From Septoria linicola (lineage: Eukaryota; Ascomycota; Dothideomycetes; Mycosphaerellales; Mycosphaerellaceae): a stretch of DNA of 64,000 bases. The translations under genes were made by a program, and so were the position numbers. Shown piece by piece: positions 53,356 through 64,000 of this stretch; positions within the stretch are counted from its first letter, which is position 1; every line of letters begins with the position of its first letter. The stretch is taken from the NCBI GenBank assembly GCA_024114885.1, contig CP099429.1, positions 1,488,001-1,552,000 on the forward strand, written 5' to 3'. The notes under the pieces were generated by a model that saw nothing but the letters and a program-made list of their open reading frames with translations, was not told the DNA's origin and ran no database searches.

Positions 53356-56010
53356 ATGATGCGCAAAGCACCGGCGACGTCGATGCAGAAGACGTACGAC
53401 GAGTGCTACTTGATCTGCTCGACAGCCATCTACTTCGAGGGCCAGGTACGTAGCGAAGAGGCTGCGCTAGTTTGCCGTTCCCTTCCACACAACAAGATGC
53501 GATACTGATCGTGACTGCTACAGAACAATGAAGCAGAAGCCCTGCGAGCGTGGCGCAACGCGCTCGATCAGATCTATTATCACAATGCCTACAAGATACC
53601 CTCCAATTACTCACCCCGCAGCGAGACCGAGAGAGCGTTGGCGGATTCCCTAAAAGCCATGGAGATGCAGTGCAAGGAACGTGTCGATCTGCTGGAAGCA
53701 CTGAAGAAGAGCAGACTGGAAGCAGCAAAGGCAGAGAAGGAAGCAGCCAAGGGAGGCAGTGGCAGTGGTCCAGGGAGTCCTTTCCGAAGTCGAGAGTCCC
53801 TGGTTGCGACGACGCCTAGCATGGGCAATCCTACTTCCATGAACGGCCAAGGCAGCACCTGGTTAGGAAACAACACCGTGCCCCAAGCGACATATGCAGA
53901 CATTCCTCGACCACCGCCGACACCCGAACGTCGACCGCCTGCACAGCCTCCGCGACCGTCGTTCATCAGCAAGCACAGCAGTCGAGGGGACACCACGCCG
54001 CATAACATGAGCATTCAGTCCCAGATTGGCAATAGTCCGCATTTGACACCTCCTGCTCCTTCCAGTGCAGAGCGCACTCGCGATCGAACCCCTAGTCCGG
54101 AGAAGAAGAACGGCGGTATGCTCAAGACACTGCGATCCGGAAATGCCAAGGAGGGCAGGTCGTCTTCGTCGAAGATCACCACCACGTTGCGACCTCGAGC
54201 TCAGCCTGCTGCAGCAAGTGCGGCGGCGTTGAGCTGGTCGAAGCCCTCGCAGTCAGGTCCCAGCAACGCGGGCTCGAGCAGCTCTATTAGTACGACCACT
54301 TACTGGGACCCAGTGACCCGGACACTTGTTCGCGGAAACTCCTCACAGCAGGATGCTAGACGAGCTTCCGACAATTCCTATGTGCGACCACCAAGCCCAT
54401 CCGACTATAGACCAGGCCGAAATTCCCACGACAACCAAGCAAGGCCTCCATACCCTGACCACAACCCGTTTGCGAACTTCGACTCCAGCAATGATCCCGG
54501 CGACTATGGCATGCCTCCACCACCGCCACCGCATAAAGTCACGCCGCCTACGCCTACAAACGAAGCAGGCCCGGCACCTAGTGACATGACACAAATGCCA
54601 CCCACCTCACTGTCTTACATGAAGGAGTACCCGAACAATCCACCTCTTGCAAAGAAAGTGCCGCCTCCTATCCCCTCCAAGCCAGATGATAGAAAATCAG
54701 ACTCGGACGGGACTACGAGGAAGGCTAAGCGCATCATTGAAGCTGGCCAGGGTAATAGCATACCTCGTAAGGCAATTGGGAGGGCTGCGGGTGTCGCTTC
54801 TGCTACTGCTGAACGCCAGAAACTTGACAACGTTCAGGCTCAGCTGAACAGCCGAACGCGACGCGACCCTCAGACAGCTCCCACTGGTGATCTAAGCAGC
54901 AGTCCCGACACCGTGCCAAAACGAAACGCGACCAAGAAGAAGATTGAAGGCCGCACTGTGCCCGCTCGTGCCATGACTCCTCCGACAACGGACGACGCAG
55001 ATGGAGATTCTGATATACCAGGCACTCCCAGCGAGAAAGACGCATGGGAGGCGCGTGTCAAGCAGATTTTGAAAAAGCTACCCAAAGGTGTCGATGAGAC
55101 CGCAGCCAAGCAGATCTTCAATGAGATTGTGATCCAGGGTGATGAGGTACACTGGGATGATGTGGCCGGCTTGGAGATCGCTAAATCAGCTCTGAAGGAG
55201 ACTGTTGTCTATCCGTTTCTGCGCCCTGACCTCTTCATGGGCCTTCGAGAACCTGCTCGTGGCATGCTGCTTTTCGGTCCTCCGGGAACAGGCAAGACCA
55301 TGTTAGCCCGCGCAGTGGCGACAGAGAGCAAAAGTGTATTCTTTGCTATTTCGGCTAGCAGCTTGACGAGCAAATTTTTGGGCGAATCCGAGAAGCTGGT
55401 CAGAGCACTATTTGTGCTGGCAAAAGAATTGGCGCCCGCGATCATCTTCGTAGACGAGATCGACTCTCTACTTGGCTCAAGAGGTGGCAGCAGTGAACAC
55501 GAGGCTACGCGCAGGATCAAGACAGAGTTCCTGATACAGTGGAGCGACTTGCAGAAAGCTGCTGCTGGAAGGGAGAGCACAGAAGGAGATGCGTCTCGAG
55601 TGTTGGTTCTCGCGGCGACGAATCTGCCGTGGGCGATTGATGAAGCTGCACGACGACGATTTGTGAGAAGGCAATACATTCCGCTGCCGGAGAACTGGGT
55701 CCGCGAAAAGCAGCTTCGAACGCTGCTAGCGGCGCAAAAGCACAACTTGAGGGATCGAGACTTGAAGGTGCTAGTGGGTCTCACGGATGGCTTTTCTGGA
55801 TCAGACATAACAGCGCTGGCCAAGGACGCCGCGATGGGACCACTTCGATCACTGGGCGAGAAGCTTTTGCACATGTCGCCTGAGGATATTCGACCGATCG
55901 GCATGCAGGACTTCGAGGCATCTCTGGTCAACATTCGGCCGTCTGTGAGTAAGCAGGGACTGAAGGAGTTCGAAGACTGGGCAAGTGAGTTTGGTGAGAG
56001 GGGAGGATAG
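53356..56010 (+). CDS. MIT-domain AAA ATPase, Sap1/Yta6-spastin type
   Basis: Exons 53356-53445 and 53524-56010 (intron 78 nt), 858 aa; a second ATG three bases on could also be used. The N-terminal ~85 residues (DECYLICSTAIYFEGQNNEA onward) are a MIT-like helical bundle. Residues ~90-540 are Pro/Ser-rich and disordered. The AAA module follows: Walker A GPPGTGKT at 615, Walker B IIFVDEID at about 670, and the arginine-finger region AARRRFVRRQYIPLP, ending with a Vps4-type C-terminal helix. The meiotic-clade ATPases (spastin, katanin, Vps4) remodel microtubules or ESCRT polymers; in yeast Sap1 and Yta6 the role is poorly defined. Confidence 0.92.
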
Positions 56011-57137
56011 ATGAGGTGGAGAGTCGAGGAGAGTCTGCTACGATGGACTTCACGCTTCATGTTGGAGGATTGCGAACGTAGTTGGAAAGTGCGGAATACC
56101 CTCAGAGCCGGACAAGCACGAGCGCGGGGCAATAGAACAGCAGCGCTTTGCATGACATTTACTACGTCGAGATACCATAACGAATTGACCGTCGGTTGGC
56201 ATATATTCGATGCATTGTCTTCACGGCAGGCCAGTGACCGCAACAGGCAACAGTCAGCTGTCTGGATGCGAAATAGCTGTCTGATTGTTATGGAGGCGGT
56301 TGATGACTCACTGTCTGACTACGAGAGCTGTTGACCACACAACAACTAAAATAGTTGAACTGCCAAGGATACCGTTAGCACGTCTTCGGGCCTGATATTA
56401 GGGTTGACTACACATACCTCTGGGACAGCGATAGCGATATGATTACTAGATGGACTAGGTTTCTAGATAGACGATCTATTTAATATCTAGTCTATTATAT
56501 AGTTTACGGTTTTATACGACGATCGGCTGGGAGTAACGCGACAGGAGCGGGAAATGTCGAATTAGCTCAGCCCCATTTGCAGAGAGTATTCTCCAACTGA
56601 CACAATCGCCCGGCCACTTACGAGCTTGGACGATTGATTCAGGTAAGTGTTCAATTGTCTGAACAGCAACAGATGCCTGCACATGACAAGATGTCAACGA
56701 CACAACCAGTCATCGGGAAAGCTATGTATACGGCGTAGTTCTAGTTCAGAGTGTGAGTCCTTCAAATGGAGTGCGTAGCGATGCAAGTTGTCGAGTTCTA
56801 TGAGACATGTCCACGGGTGCCAGAGCTTTTCAGAGCGGCCGTTCATATCACTATCTGCGCGCAAGCGTAGGACATAGTCTTTGTAGACGTTGTATCTCGT
56901 GAGAGGAAGTGCTCTCTGGCTTTGCCAAGAGACATTCAGGTACCTTGCTGTTCTCCAACGCGGTCCGAGAACTGTCTGGAGCCGACGACGACATCGGCGG
57001 CCAGAACTGAGTCTATGAGGCATTAACACTCTCATGTTGAAGTAAACGAGGTAGGTTGTTTCCATATACAATTCTGCTCTGGTCGTCAAGCACGAATGTC
57101 TATTTGAGATTGAGAAACACTTTCAACACACAGCACA
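56011..57137. other. Intergenic with a short AT-rich patch
   Basis: Bases ~56430-56520 are strikingly AT-rich (tctatttaatatctagtcta and similar) compared with the otherwise balanced window, and could be a RIP-mutated scrap of a transposon. A minus frame from ATG 57065 to 56694 (123 codons, with YVLRLRADSDMNGRSEKLW and LIELDNLHRYALHLKDSHSE) reads like protein but has no recognised family. I leave it as a possible small gene. Confidence 0.45.
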
Positions 57138-58094
57138 ATGCCCATCACGGAAGGAGCGCCCATTCACGGCAACCCAGCTCATCTGCTTCCGCCATCATGG
57201 AGGAAGTCGATCGCGACCTGGCTCGAGGAAGACACGCCGAGCTTCGACTACGGTGGGTTTGTGGTTGGTGATGGACCAGCAGAAGCACGTCTACTGGCAA
57301 AGAGCCCAGGCATCGTAGCTGGCGTTCCATTCTTCGACGAGGTGTTCAAGCAATTGGACTGCACAGTGGAGTGGTTTGTGAAGGAAGGCGACGAGGTTGG
57401 TAGGGAGAAGAAACAACATGTGGCTACAGTCAGAGGTCCAGTTCGCTGCGTGCTGCTCGGTGAGCGCGTTGCTTTGAACCTGCTGTCGAGATGCTCAGGC
57501 GTGGCGTCCAAGTCGCACTTCCTACTACAGCTGCTTCGCCAAGCTGGATACAAGAATATTCTGGCTGGGACACGCAAGACCACGCCAGGGTTCAGATTGG
57601 TGGAGAAGTATGGAATGCTGGTCGGAGGATGCGACCAGCACAGGCACGATCTGAGCACCATGACTATGCTCAAGGACAACCACATCTGGGCATGCGGCGG
57701 CTCAATTCCAACTGCAGTCGCCGCCGCAAAGGCTGCTGGAGGATTCGCTGTTAAGGTGGAAGTGGAGTGTCAATCAGAAGAGGAAGCGAACACAGCCATT
57801 GAGGCGGGTGCGGACGTGGTCATGCTCGACAACTTCTCACCCGAGGGCGTGCGAATAGCATCGAAGAACCTCAAGGACAAATGGGGACGAGGGGAGAATG
57901 CGCGGGCTCTAGTAGAGGTATCAGGAGGCCTGACGGAGGACAATGCCGCTGACTATGTCTGCGACGACATCGATATCATCAGCTCCTCGAGCATTCACCA
58001 GGGTGTCAAGCACATTGACTTTTCACTAAAGGTCATACCGAAGGAAGCCTCGACTGCTGGAAATTTGGGCAAAGGGGAATCTGCTGAGATATGA
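57138..58094 (+). CDS. Nicotinate-nucleotide diphosphorylase (quinolinate phosphoribosyltransferase)
   Basis: Single exon, 318 aa, ATG 57138 preceded by acacagcaca. The N-terminal sandwich domain (GPVRCVLLGERVALNLLSRCSG) and the barrel active site are typical: AGTRKTTPGFRLVEKYGMLVGG binding region (blocks AGTRKTTPGFR and EKYGMLVGG), MLKDNHIW, VEVECQSEEEA, DVVMLDNFSPE and ISSSSIHQGVKHIDFSL. It converts quinolinate and PRPP to nicotinate mononucleotide in de novo NAD synthesis (yeast Bna6, bacterial NadC). Length equals the usual ~300 residues. No organelle signal. Confidence 0.95.
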   Translation: MPITEGAPIHGNPAHLLPPSWRKSIATWLEEDTPSFDYGGFVVGDGPAEARLLAKSPGIVAGVPFFDEVFKQLDCTVEWFVKEGDEVGREKKQHVATVRGPVRCVLLGERVALNLLSRCSGVASKSHFLLQLLRQAGYKNILAGTRKTTPGFRLVEKYGMLVGGCDQHRHDLSTMTMLKDNHIWACGGSIPTAVAAAKAAGGFAVKVEVECQSEEEANTAIEAGADVVMLDNFSPEGVRIASKNLKDKWGRGENARALVEVSGGLTEDNAADYVCDDIDIISSSSIHQGVKHIDFSLKVIPKEASTAGNLGKGESAEI

Positions 58095-58824
58095 CGACGA
58101 GATACTGTCAAGGTATGATGCCTCAATGAGCGACTTCCTATTCCATTGTGGACACCTCAATTGGCTCATTGATGCACCGAAGTATGACAGTCTCATGACT
58201 TGGAACGTCAATTCGCATCGGATGCGATAGCATTTTGGCCCTTCCTACTTCCTCGCACGACCGTTTGACCAGTCCGATGCCGCTCTACTTCTTTCGAGGG
58301 TCAGGTTGTATCGGCATCGAGCAGGCGGTGTACGAAGACTACGAATGAACGTACTCTTTCTCGAGATAGACTATAGCTGACTCTCGCGAGCTCCATGCAC
58401 ATGTATGCAGGGTATAGCGAATGATGACTATAATGGTCGCCATGTGCCAATGCGTGACACGCGACACTAGACGCGTAAAAGATACCTACTACATCTGAGT
58501 GCTCCCTACGATCTCTCGACTCGTTCCCTGATCTCGCTCAGATGACCTCCAACGCTTCTCGCACAACATGTTCGTGCCTGAAGCTCCTGCTGGCTGAGCG
58601 GCTTAGGGTCTGCCGGTATTTTGAGCGTCATCCAGTCGTTCCCCTGTTTTCTCGAGAGCACCCCCGCCAGTCCTCCACCGCCTATAAACAATCACCACCT
58701 AAAACATTGACCTTTTACTAAAAGTGCTGCACAACTCGACGTGAATTCAGATTTCCGTGACTGCCCACCCAACCTATCTTTGCAAACCACGACTCAGCGT
58801 TGCAAACGCTACACCGACAGCAAA
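58095..58824. other. Intergenic, Sec14 promoter
   Basis: 730 bp between two plus-strand genes. A CCACCGCCTATAAACAATCA string near 58677 contains TATAAA about 140 bp before the Sec14 ATG. No open frame called. Confidence 0.5.
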
Positions 58825-60000
58825 ATGGCTGCGACCAACCCTCACTTCGAGCCCAACGCGAAATACGACCACTACGATTTCCCTACGACCGCTCCTGAGA
58901 ACAAGCCTGGTCACCCAGGTCACACCACGAAGGAGCAAGATGCGCAGGTTGAGCAACTACGGATGATGCTGGAGTCGGAGGGCTACACCGACAGACTTGA
59001 CACATTGACATTGCTACGGTTTCTGAGAGCTAGGAAGTTTGATGTGCAGGCTAGCAAGGCAATGTAGGAAACGATGAGCATAGCTGCAGTAGGGACATGA
59101 CTAACAGACATGTCACAGGTTTGCCAACTGCGAGAAATGGCGCAAAGACTTCGGCGGTGTCGGTGTCGACCAGCTCGTCAAGACCTTCGATTACAAGGAG
59201 AAGGAGCAGTTGATGGCATACTACCCGCAATACTATCACAAGACCGACAAAGACGGCCGACCAGTCTATATCGAGCAATACGGCAAGGTCGACTTCGAGG
59301 CCATGCGAAAGATCACCACGGACGAGCGCATGTTGGAGAATCTTGTTGTTGAGTACGAGAAGGTGGCCGATCCTCGTCTACCTGCTGCTTCGCGAAAGGC
59401 TGGCCAGCTCTTGGAGACTTGCTGCACGATCATGGACTTCAAGGGCGTGGGCTTGATGAAGGCAAACCAGGTGTACGGATATGTGCAGCGTGCTTCAGCC
59501 ATCAGCCAGGACTACTATCCTGAGCGTCTTGGTAAGCTGTACCTGATCAACACTCCTTGGGGCTTTAGCAGTGTGTTTGCCGTTGTCAAGCGATTCTTGG
59601 ACCCAGTCACGGTTGCAAAGATCCACGTTTTAGGCAGCGGATACCAGAAGGAGTTGTTGGCACAGGTGCCGGCGGAGAATCTGCCAGTAGAGTTCGGCGG
59701 AAAGTGCAAATGCCCCGGTGGGTGTCAATTGAGCGATGCCGGTCCATGTGAGTACAATGAAGGAAACATTTCCTTTCTGTCAATGTGACGAGCTGCTGAC
59801 ACTGCAAAGGGCGTGACCCAGAGTTCACTAAGCCTGCCAAGTGGGAGTCTGCAGGCAAGCCCGCCGACAACACGATTCCAGCCACCGAGAGTCACGTTGG
59901 ACAAGGTACACCACCTGCGGATACGACGACCGCACCAGCACCCGCTGGCGAGCGTGTCCCTGGCACTGAAGCTCACACTGGTGCTCCAGCGCCTCAGTAA
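58825..60000 (+). CDS. Sec14-like phosphatidylinositol/phosphatidylcholine transfer protein
   Basis: Exons 58825-59063, 59119-59747 and 59810-60000 (introns 55 and 62 nt), 352 aa. CRAL-TRIO N domain (LDTLTLLRFLRARKFDV), then the lipid-binding domain: HKTDKDGRPVYIEQYGKVD, LIMD-type CCTIMDFKGVGL, DYYPERLGKLYLINTPWGFS, and LPVEFGGKCKCPGGCQLSD, all as in yeast Sec14. After the first ~300 residues a disordered tail follows (Thr/Pro/Ala-rich, ending GAPAPQ), longer than in yeast. Sec14 couples lipid metabolism to Golgi secretion. Confidence 0.95.
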
Positions 60001-60644
60001 TCCAGCAAAAGACAGACGCATCTGACAAGAAGCAGAAGCAGGCAGCCTTTGAAGGCTTAGATCATGGTGAGCAGGATCCGCGACTGGAGCATGGAAGACA
60101 TACAGTGGCAAGATGAACAGAGAGCATGTGCACGGAGAGCATAAATGGCGCAAGAAGGAGGCGCCTGAGATATCCAGCATCAAGAACACGAAAGATGTGT
60201 GCTCAGAATGCTTTTTGGTATGTATGTTCTCTGAGCGTTCCAAGGTATCGTATCACAATTCAACTCGTGCGATCCAAGTGTTATTATTCTGAGGGCAATA
60301 TATAACTTGCTGGAAATGCGCGTGAAACAGAAACTGAGGCAGACGAGCGTGCCTTCCTGCTTGGAACTGTAGTCGCGCCTGCAACTACCTAGCTCAAACG
60401 CAACTTCCATCTCGCTACTGACTTACAAGCAGATCGCAAGAACAACTTTCCGCCCGAGGCAGGACAATACGAGCTGGCTCGTCTTTCCAGTCGACCATTG
60501 TTGACTGCTTCTTCCACCAACACAGCCTCTTTCACGTCCATCTCCCGCAACACGCATTACTCACCAGCTTGCTGGGCTTCTTGGGGTTCTTGGATACACC
60601 GTCGTCCGGTCTGTCGTTTACATACAAGCTACTCAAGGCGGCAC
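60001..60644. other. Intergenic, long 5' leader of the next gene
   Basis: 644 bp. The last ~200 bases (from 60440) are C/T-rich with many CAAC/TCTTTC strings, typical of a fungal leader. No gene called. Confidence 0.4.
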
Positions 60645-63600
60645 AATGCCTTTCACGGACACCGTCTCCAGCTTGAGCGGACGCAACTCTAGAGCCAGTA
60701 ATGTCTCGGGACAGTCTCGCTCGCAGCATAGCTCTGCACCGACGAGCACAAATGACACCTGGTCCAATGCAGGTGTTCTCAGCATGTTAAAGACTTCAAC
60801 AGATACTGGTGACATCGGAGCTCTCTCATTCAACAACTCACGACTGCCTGGAATGCCGACCGCTCGTAATCGTGGCAGACATGCCCACAGGTCAAAGCAC
60901 TCGGCATCTGGTCATCCTCATATCACCAGTCTCTCGTCGAACCACAGCTATGCCCCATCTCAGACATCACGCATCAGCTCGCAGTGGGACAATGGCTCCA
61001 CAACACAGCGACGGGGATCCTTCACGAGCTTGCAGAGCATGCCTCCTTCAATCCCACCAATGCAGACAAACAGACCACCGATGCCTCTGCAGCAAGTTCC
61101 TCAAGATATGGACCCACGAAGCAGCCGGTCGTACTCGATGGGATCTTCGCCATCAGGCAGTCATCTTCCACGACACCAGTCAGCGGCGAGTTTGAAGAGT
61201 CAGGGACATGAACCGAGACACGCGAACATGCCGCCGGGTCCTGTGCCTCCAATGCCGGAGAACCGTCCGCCTTTCGTCTACCCGACCAGACTGAAGCGCC
61301 CTGGCTTCCGCTCGCCTTCACCTGCGTTGAGTGATTCATATGCCGGGCCACCGATGGGGCAGATGCCACGCAGAGCTCCAGGGCCACATCCGCCACCAAT
61401 GACAGCATACAACGGCTATAATGTCGCATACATGGGAGAGTATGCCATGCAGCAACCAAACATGCGTCCACCACCGCCTGCACGAGCAGATACCTCGCCA
61501 GGACTAGGCTATGGCCACAGCCAATACGCGTATCAGCAGGGTCCGATGAGGCAACCTCCTCTACCTGGTATGCCACATCAAATGCAGCAACCATATCCAC
61601 CCCAGTATCCCGATCAACCAATGGGCACTCACATGCCTGGTCGAGCTCATCCTGGCCCTCAGTGTCCTCCTGGGTACACTTACCCACCATATGGTCCAGC
61701 ACAGGCTCATGGCCGATCTCGTGGTCCGCCACCGCCTTCAAATGTTGGCCCGATGGCACATCATATGTTTCACAACGCTGCTCGTATGGCTCGAAATCTC
61801 CCGCACCGTACTGATACACCGATGACGGATGGAGGAGTGCCTTCCTCAGACCCAGCCTCGTCAAGCTCAGCGCCAGATTCATCAAGCCCGCCAACCCCGA
61901 GAGACGGTACTTCAGTGCGAGTCGTTGTGGATCCTGCGTTCATCGAGCCAGATCTAGTGGACTTGACAGACTCCAGCGAGCCAATGCTGCCCGGCCACAA
62001 GTACTTTGAGTACGCTGAGGGCCGTGACGAGCAACAAATGGAAGTGCAACACGCCTCTATCCCGCCACCGGGCTTTGTGCAGAGAGTCAAGGCTATGCTG
62101 GAGTCCAAGGCTGCCCTAGAAGCAGCACAGCAGCATGAGCATGAGAAAGCCATGCAGCTCTCGCATCCTCAGCACCTGTATTTGCGCGAAGTTGATGCTG
62201 ACGCTGAGCGGGACGGCGATGTTTCTGAGCTCATGGACGTCCATGAGATGGCCGCAAACGAGACGCCTCGCTTCACAGTCATTGAAGAGTTCGAGGCGCC
62301 CGTCGAGCTTCCCGCGTCGCCAGTCAAGATCGCTGAGCTCGATGCGATTGAAGCAAATCGAATCACGAGAGACATGATCCGAGCCGAACTTTCCTGCATA
62401 TCAAGCGTTGACAACACTCTCGAACAAGTGCAGCCAGATGAGTCTACCGCCAATGTCATCAAGCAACTTGTCGAGCGAGGAGACGATCCAGAGCCACCAG
62501 TACAGTCTGCAGCTAAACACGAGCTTGCTCGACACTCTCGCCGCTCATCCCGACAGAGTGTCAACAGTATGAAGCGCCGACAGGACTCCGTGCCTGAAGC
62601 TATCGCTGAGGCTACAGTAGAAATATCGCTTCCCACGGGTGCCGACTATGCGATGCGTTTCCAAGTACCTGTTGACACGACTGACTCCTACGATGAGACT
62701 CAGTCAAGGGATCCGTTTGCTCTCGATGCTGACACCGTCACTCTTCAACATCAGGCTGCAGCAGCGAAAGAGGCCAGCCGGGTCGAGCATTCTGAATCTG
62801 GTAAGCAGACGCCTAGAATGGATCCCAAACGCCAGACTATCTTGCTCGACTTGACACCTGTGAGCCCACTTCGACCAGGCGAGGAGGTCAAGCGCAGTTC
62901 TGCAGTCAGTCCTGTTCAGGATGACGCGCGTGGAATTGAACAGACACTGCAAGTTGCTGGAGGAGTTGTTCAGCCAGACGAGTCGACAGCACAAGAGTCA
63001 ACAACATCGGACTGTCTCTCGGTTGAAATAGATTCAGTGTCGCCATCGAGCCCACGAACACCCAAGACGTACTCCAAATCCGTTCAACTGCACCGCCCAA
63101 GCGTCGCAGCGACAGATGTCAGCAACACGAACAGCAACCGCTTCTCGCTGCCTGGAGACCTGAGCAGTGTCGGTGACACTACCATCAATTCTGGTACCGA
63201 CATGATCACTGATGTCGCCATTTGCTTCAATCTTCCTGGCACAACCATCACGGTCGGCAAGCCCCAGATCATTGATGTCTCACACAATTCTACACCTGAC
63301 AAGCCAAAAGACGAGTCGCCCAACTACCAGCCTCATTTTACCAAGCAGGCTGGTCTCAGGTCCAGCAGACGCAATTCAGTCACATTCGCCGATGAAATTG
63401 CGCCTCTGAATATCAAGAAGGCGGAGCCTACCCGATCGGACACTGCTTCTAGCCAGCACAAGTCTATCATTCGCAAGCCGACGCCACGCAATGACTCTGC
63501 TCCACCCAGCAGGCCTTCGCAGGACGGCACAACAGACCTTCGCCCGATCGTCAACAGTACCACCTACGGCACGCACACTCGACTCGGTAGCGGTCAGCTC

Positions 63601-64000
63601 TATCAGCTACCAGGACTCAAAGAGGAGTCAGTGGAAGATATGAGCAGCCCTGAGAAGAGGCGATCCACTAACCACAGCGACTTTCCCCTACCGGCTCGCA
63701 TTGCTGCTGTCAAAGCAATGCAGGAGAGACGTCTGCGTGAGTCGGCAGACAACGCCAAGGCTCGACGTGCTGTTCAAAAGCATAATCGTCCACTCGGCGA
63801 CAGCAGAGATTTGCCCTCGCTCAATTTCAGCAGAACTAATCTGTTCGAAAAGCTCAACGATGCCTTGGAGGTACGCCCGACCAAGTCGATGGACGTCATT
63901 CGTCGACGCGACTTCACGGGCATACACTGTCCCTCACCACAACGCCCTCTGAGCACTGAGCCACTACGTGACCGCTATGCCAGCTTCTTCAACAAGCCTG
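60645..64000 (+). CDS. Very long disordered protein, runs off the right edge (partial)
   Basis: From ATG 60645 (gcacaATGCC) the frame stays open for 1118 codons to the end of the window with no stop, so the 3' part is missing. The first ~420 residues are rich in Pro, Met, Gln, Ser and His (e.g. GMPHQMQQPYPPQYPDQP) and probably unstructured. A short folded-looking segment follows (RVVVDPAFIEPDLVDLTD, then GFVQRVKAMLESKAALEAAQ). Later come acidic and Ser-rich tracts with many S/T-P sites (DLTPVSPLRPGEE, SVSPSSPRTPKTYSKS) and RRNSVTFADE, as in phospho-regulated scaffolds. The strand is certain because the opposite frames are short. I do not recognise the family; a regulatory or polarity-related scaffold is only a guess. 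Confidence 0.8.

Noticed and set aside
55209..56243. 344-codon minus-strand frame
   Set aside because: Lies opposite the AAA ATPase catalytic domain, whose motifs are unmistakable.
56395..56410. Telomere-like TTAGGGTT
   Set aside because: A single occurrence, not a tandem array.
61022..61894. 290-codon minus-strand frame, and other minus frames to 63956
   Set aside because: All overlap the long open plus-strand frame from 60645, whose composition is coherent throughout.

Overview
The window is nuclear DNA of a filamentous ascomycete. Genes carry short introns (about 43-123 nt, mostly GTAAGT/GTATGT-like donors and CTAAC/CTGAC-like branch sites), many gene pairs are divergent, and the proteins are typically fungal (Sec14, mitoferrin, FluG-like amidohydrolase-glutamine synthetase, C2H2+Zn2Cys6 regulator, DUF1275, RNase T2 with C-terminal extension). 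The look of the proteins suggests a Dothideomycete, but I cannot confirm the order or species. All exon coordinates were worked out by eye from frames and splice signals.

Region by region: 0-1.1 kb holds one small hypothetical gene and a possible divergent exon. 1.1-10.5 kb has no convincing gene; most of it (1982-7104) is a satellite-like array of imperfect palindromes, core TTCCAAG-N-CTTGGAA, arranged as pairs whose members lie 81-82 bp apart, with pairs repeating every ~150-166 bp and one exact dimer duplicated (2 x 329 bp). 10.5-21 kb has a coiled-coil protein, two hypothetical genes, a secreted Kex2-type repeat peptide precursor with a frameshift, RNase T2, a mitochondrial enoyl-CoA-hydratase-family enzyme and an AMMECR1 protein.

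21.8-46 kb looks like a catabolic gene neighbourhood: MFS anion permease, frameshifted carboxylesterase, FluG-like fusion, FAD monooxygenase, P450, a small Cys-rich secreted protein, class III extradiol dioxygenase, bicupin oxalate decarboxylase, DUF1275 membrane protein, ALDH-like pseudoenzyme, fumarylacetoacetase, single cupin, a double-zinc-domain transcription factor with an in-frame stop, and an aldo-keto reductase. Uptake, ester cleavage, ring hydroxylation, ring opening and C-C hydrolysis are all represented, so breakdown of an aromatic (perhaps plant) compound is the simplest reading; the substrate is unknown.

46-64 kb is mostly housekeeping: two hypotheticals, mitoferrin (6 exons), mitochondrial asparaginyl-tRNA synthetase divergent from a Sap1/Yta6-type AAA ATPase, quinolinate phosphoribosyltransferase, Sec14, and the start of a very long disordered protein that runs off the right edge. 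No rRNA, tRNA, CRISPR array or intact transposon was recognised.
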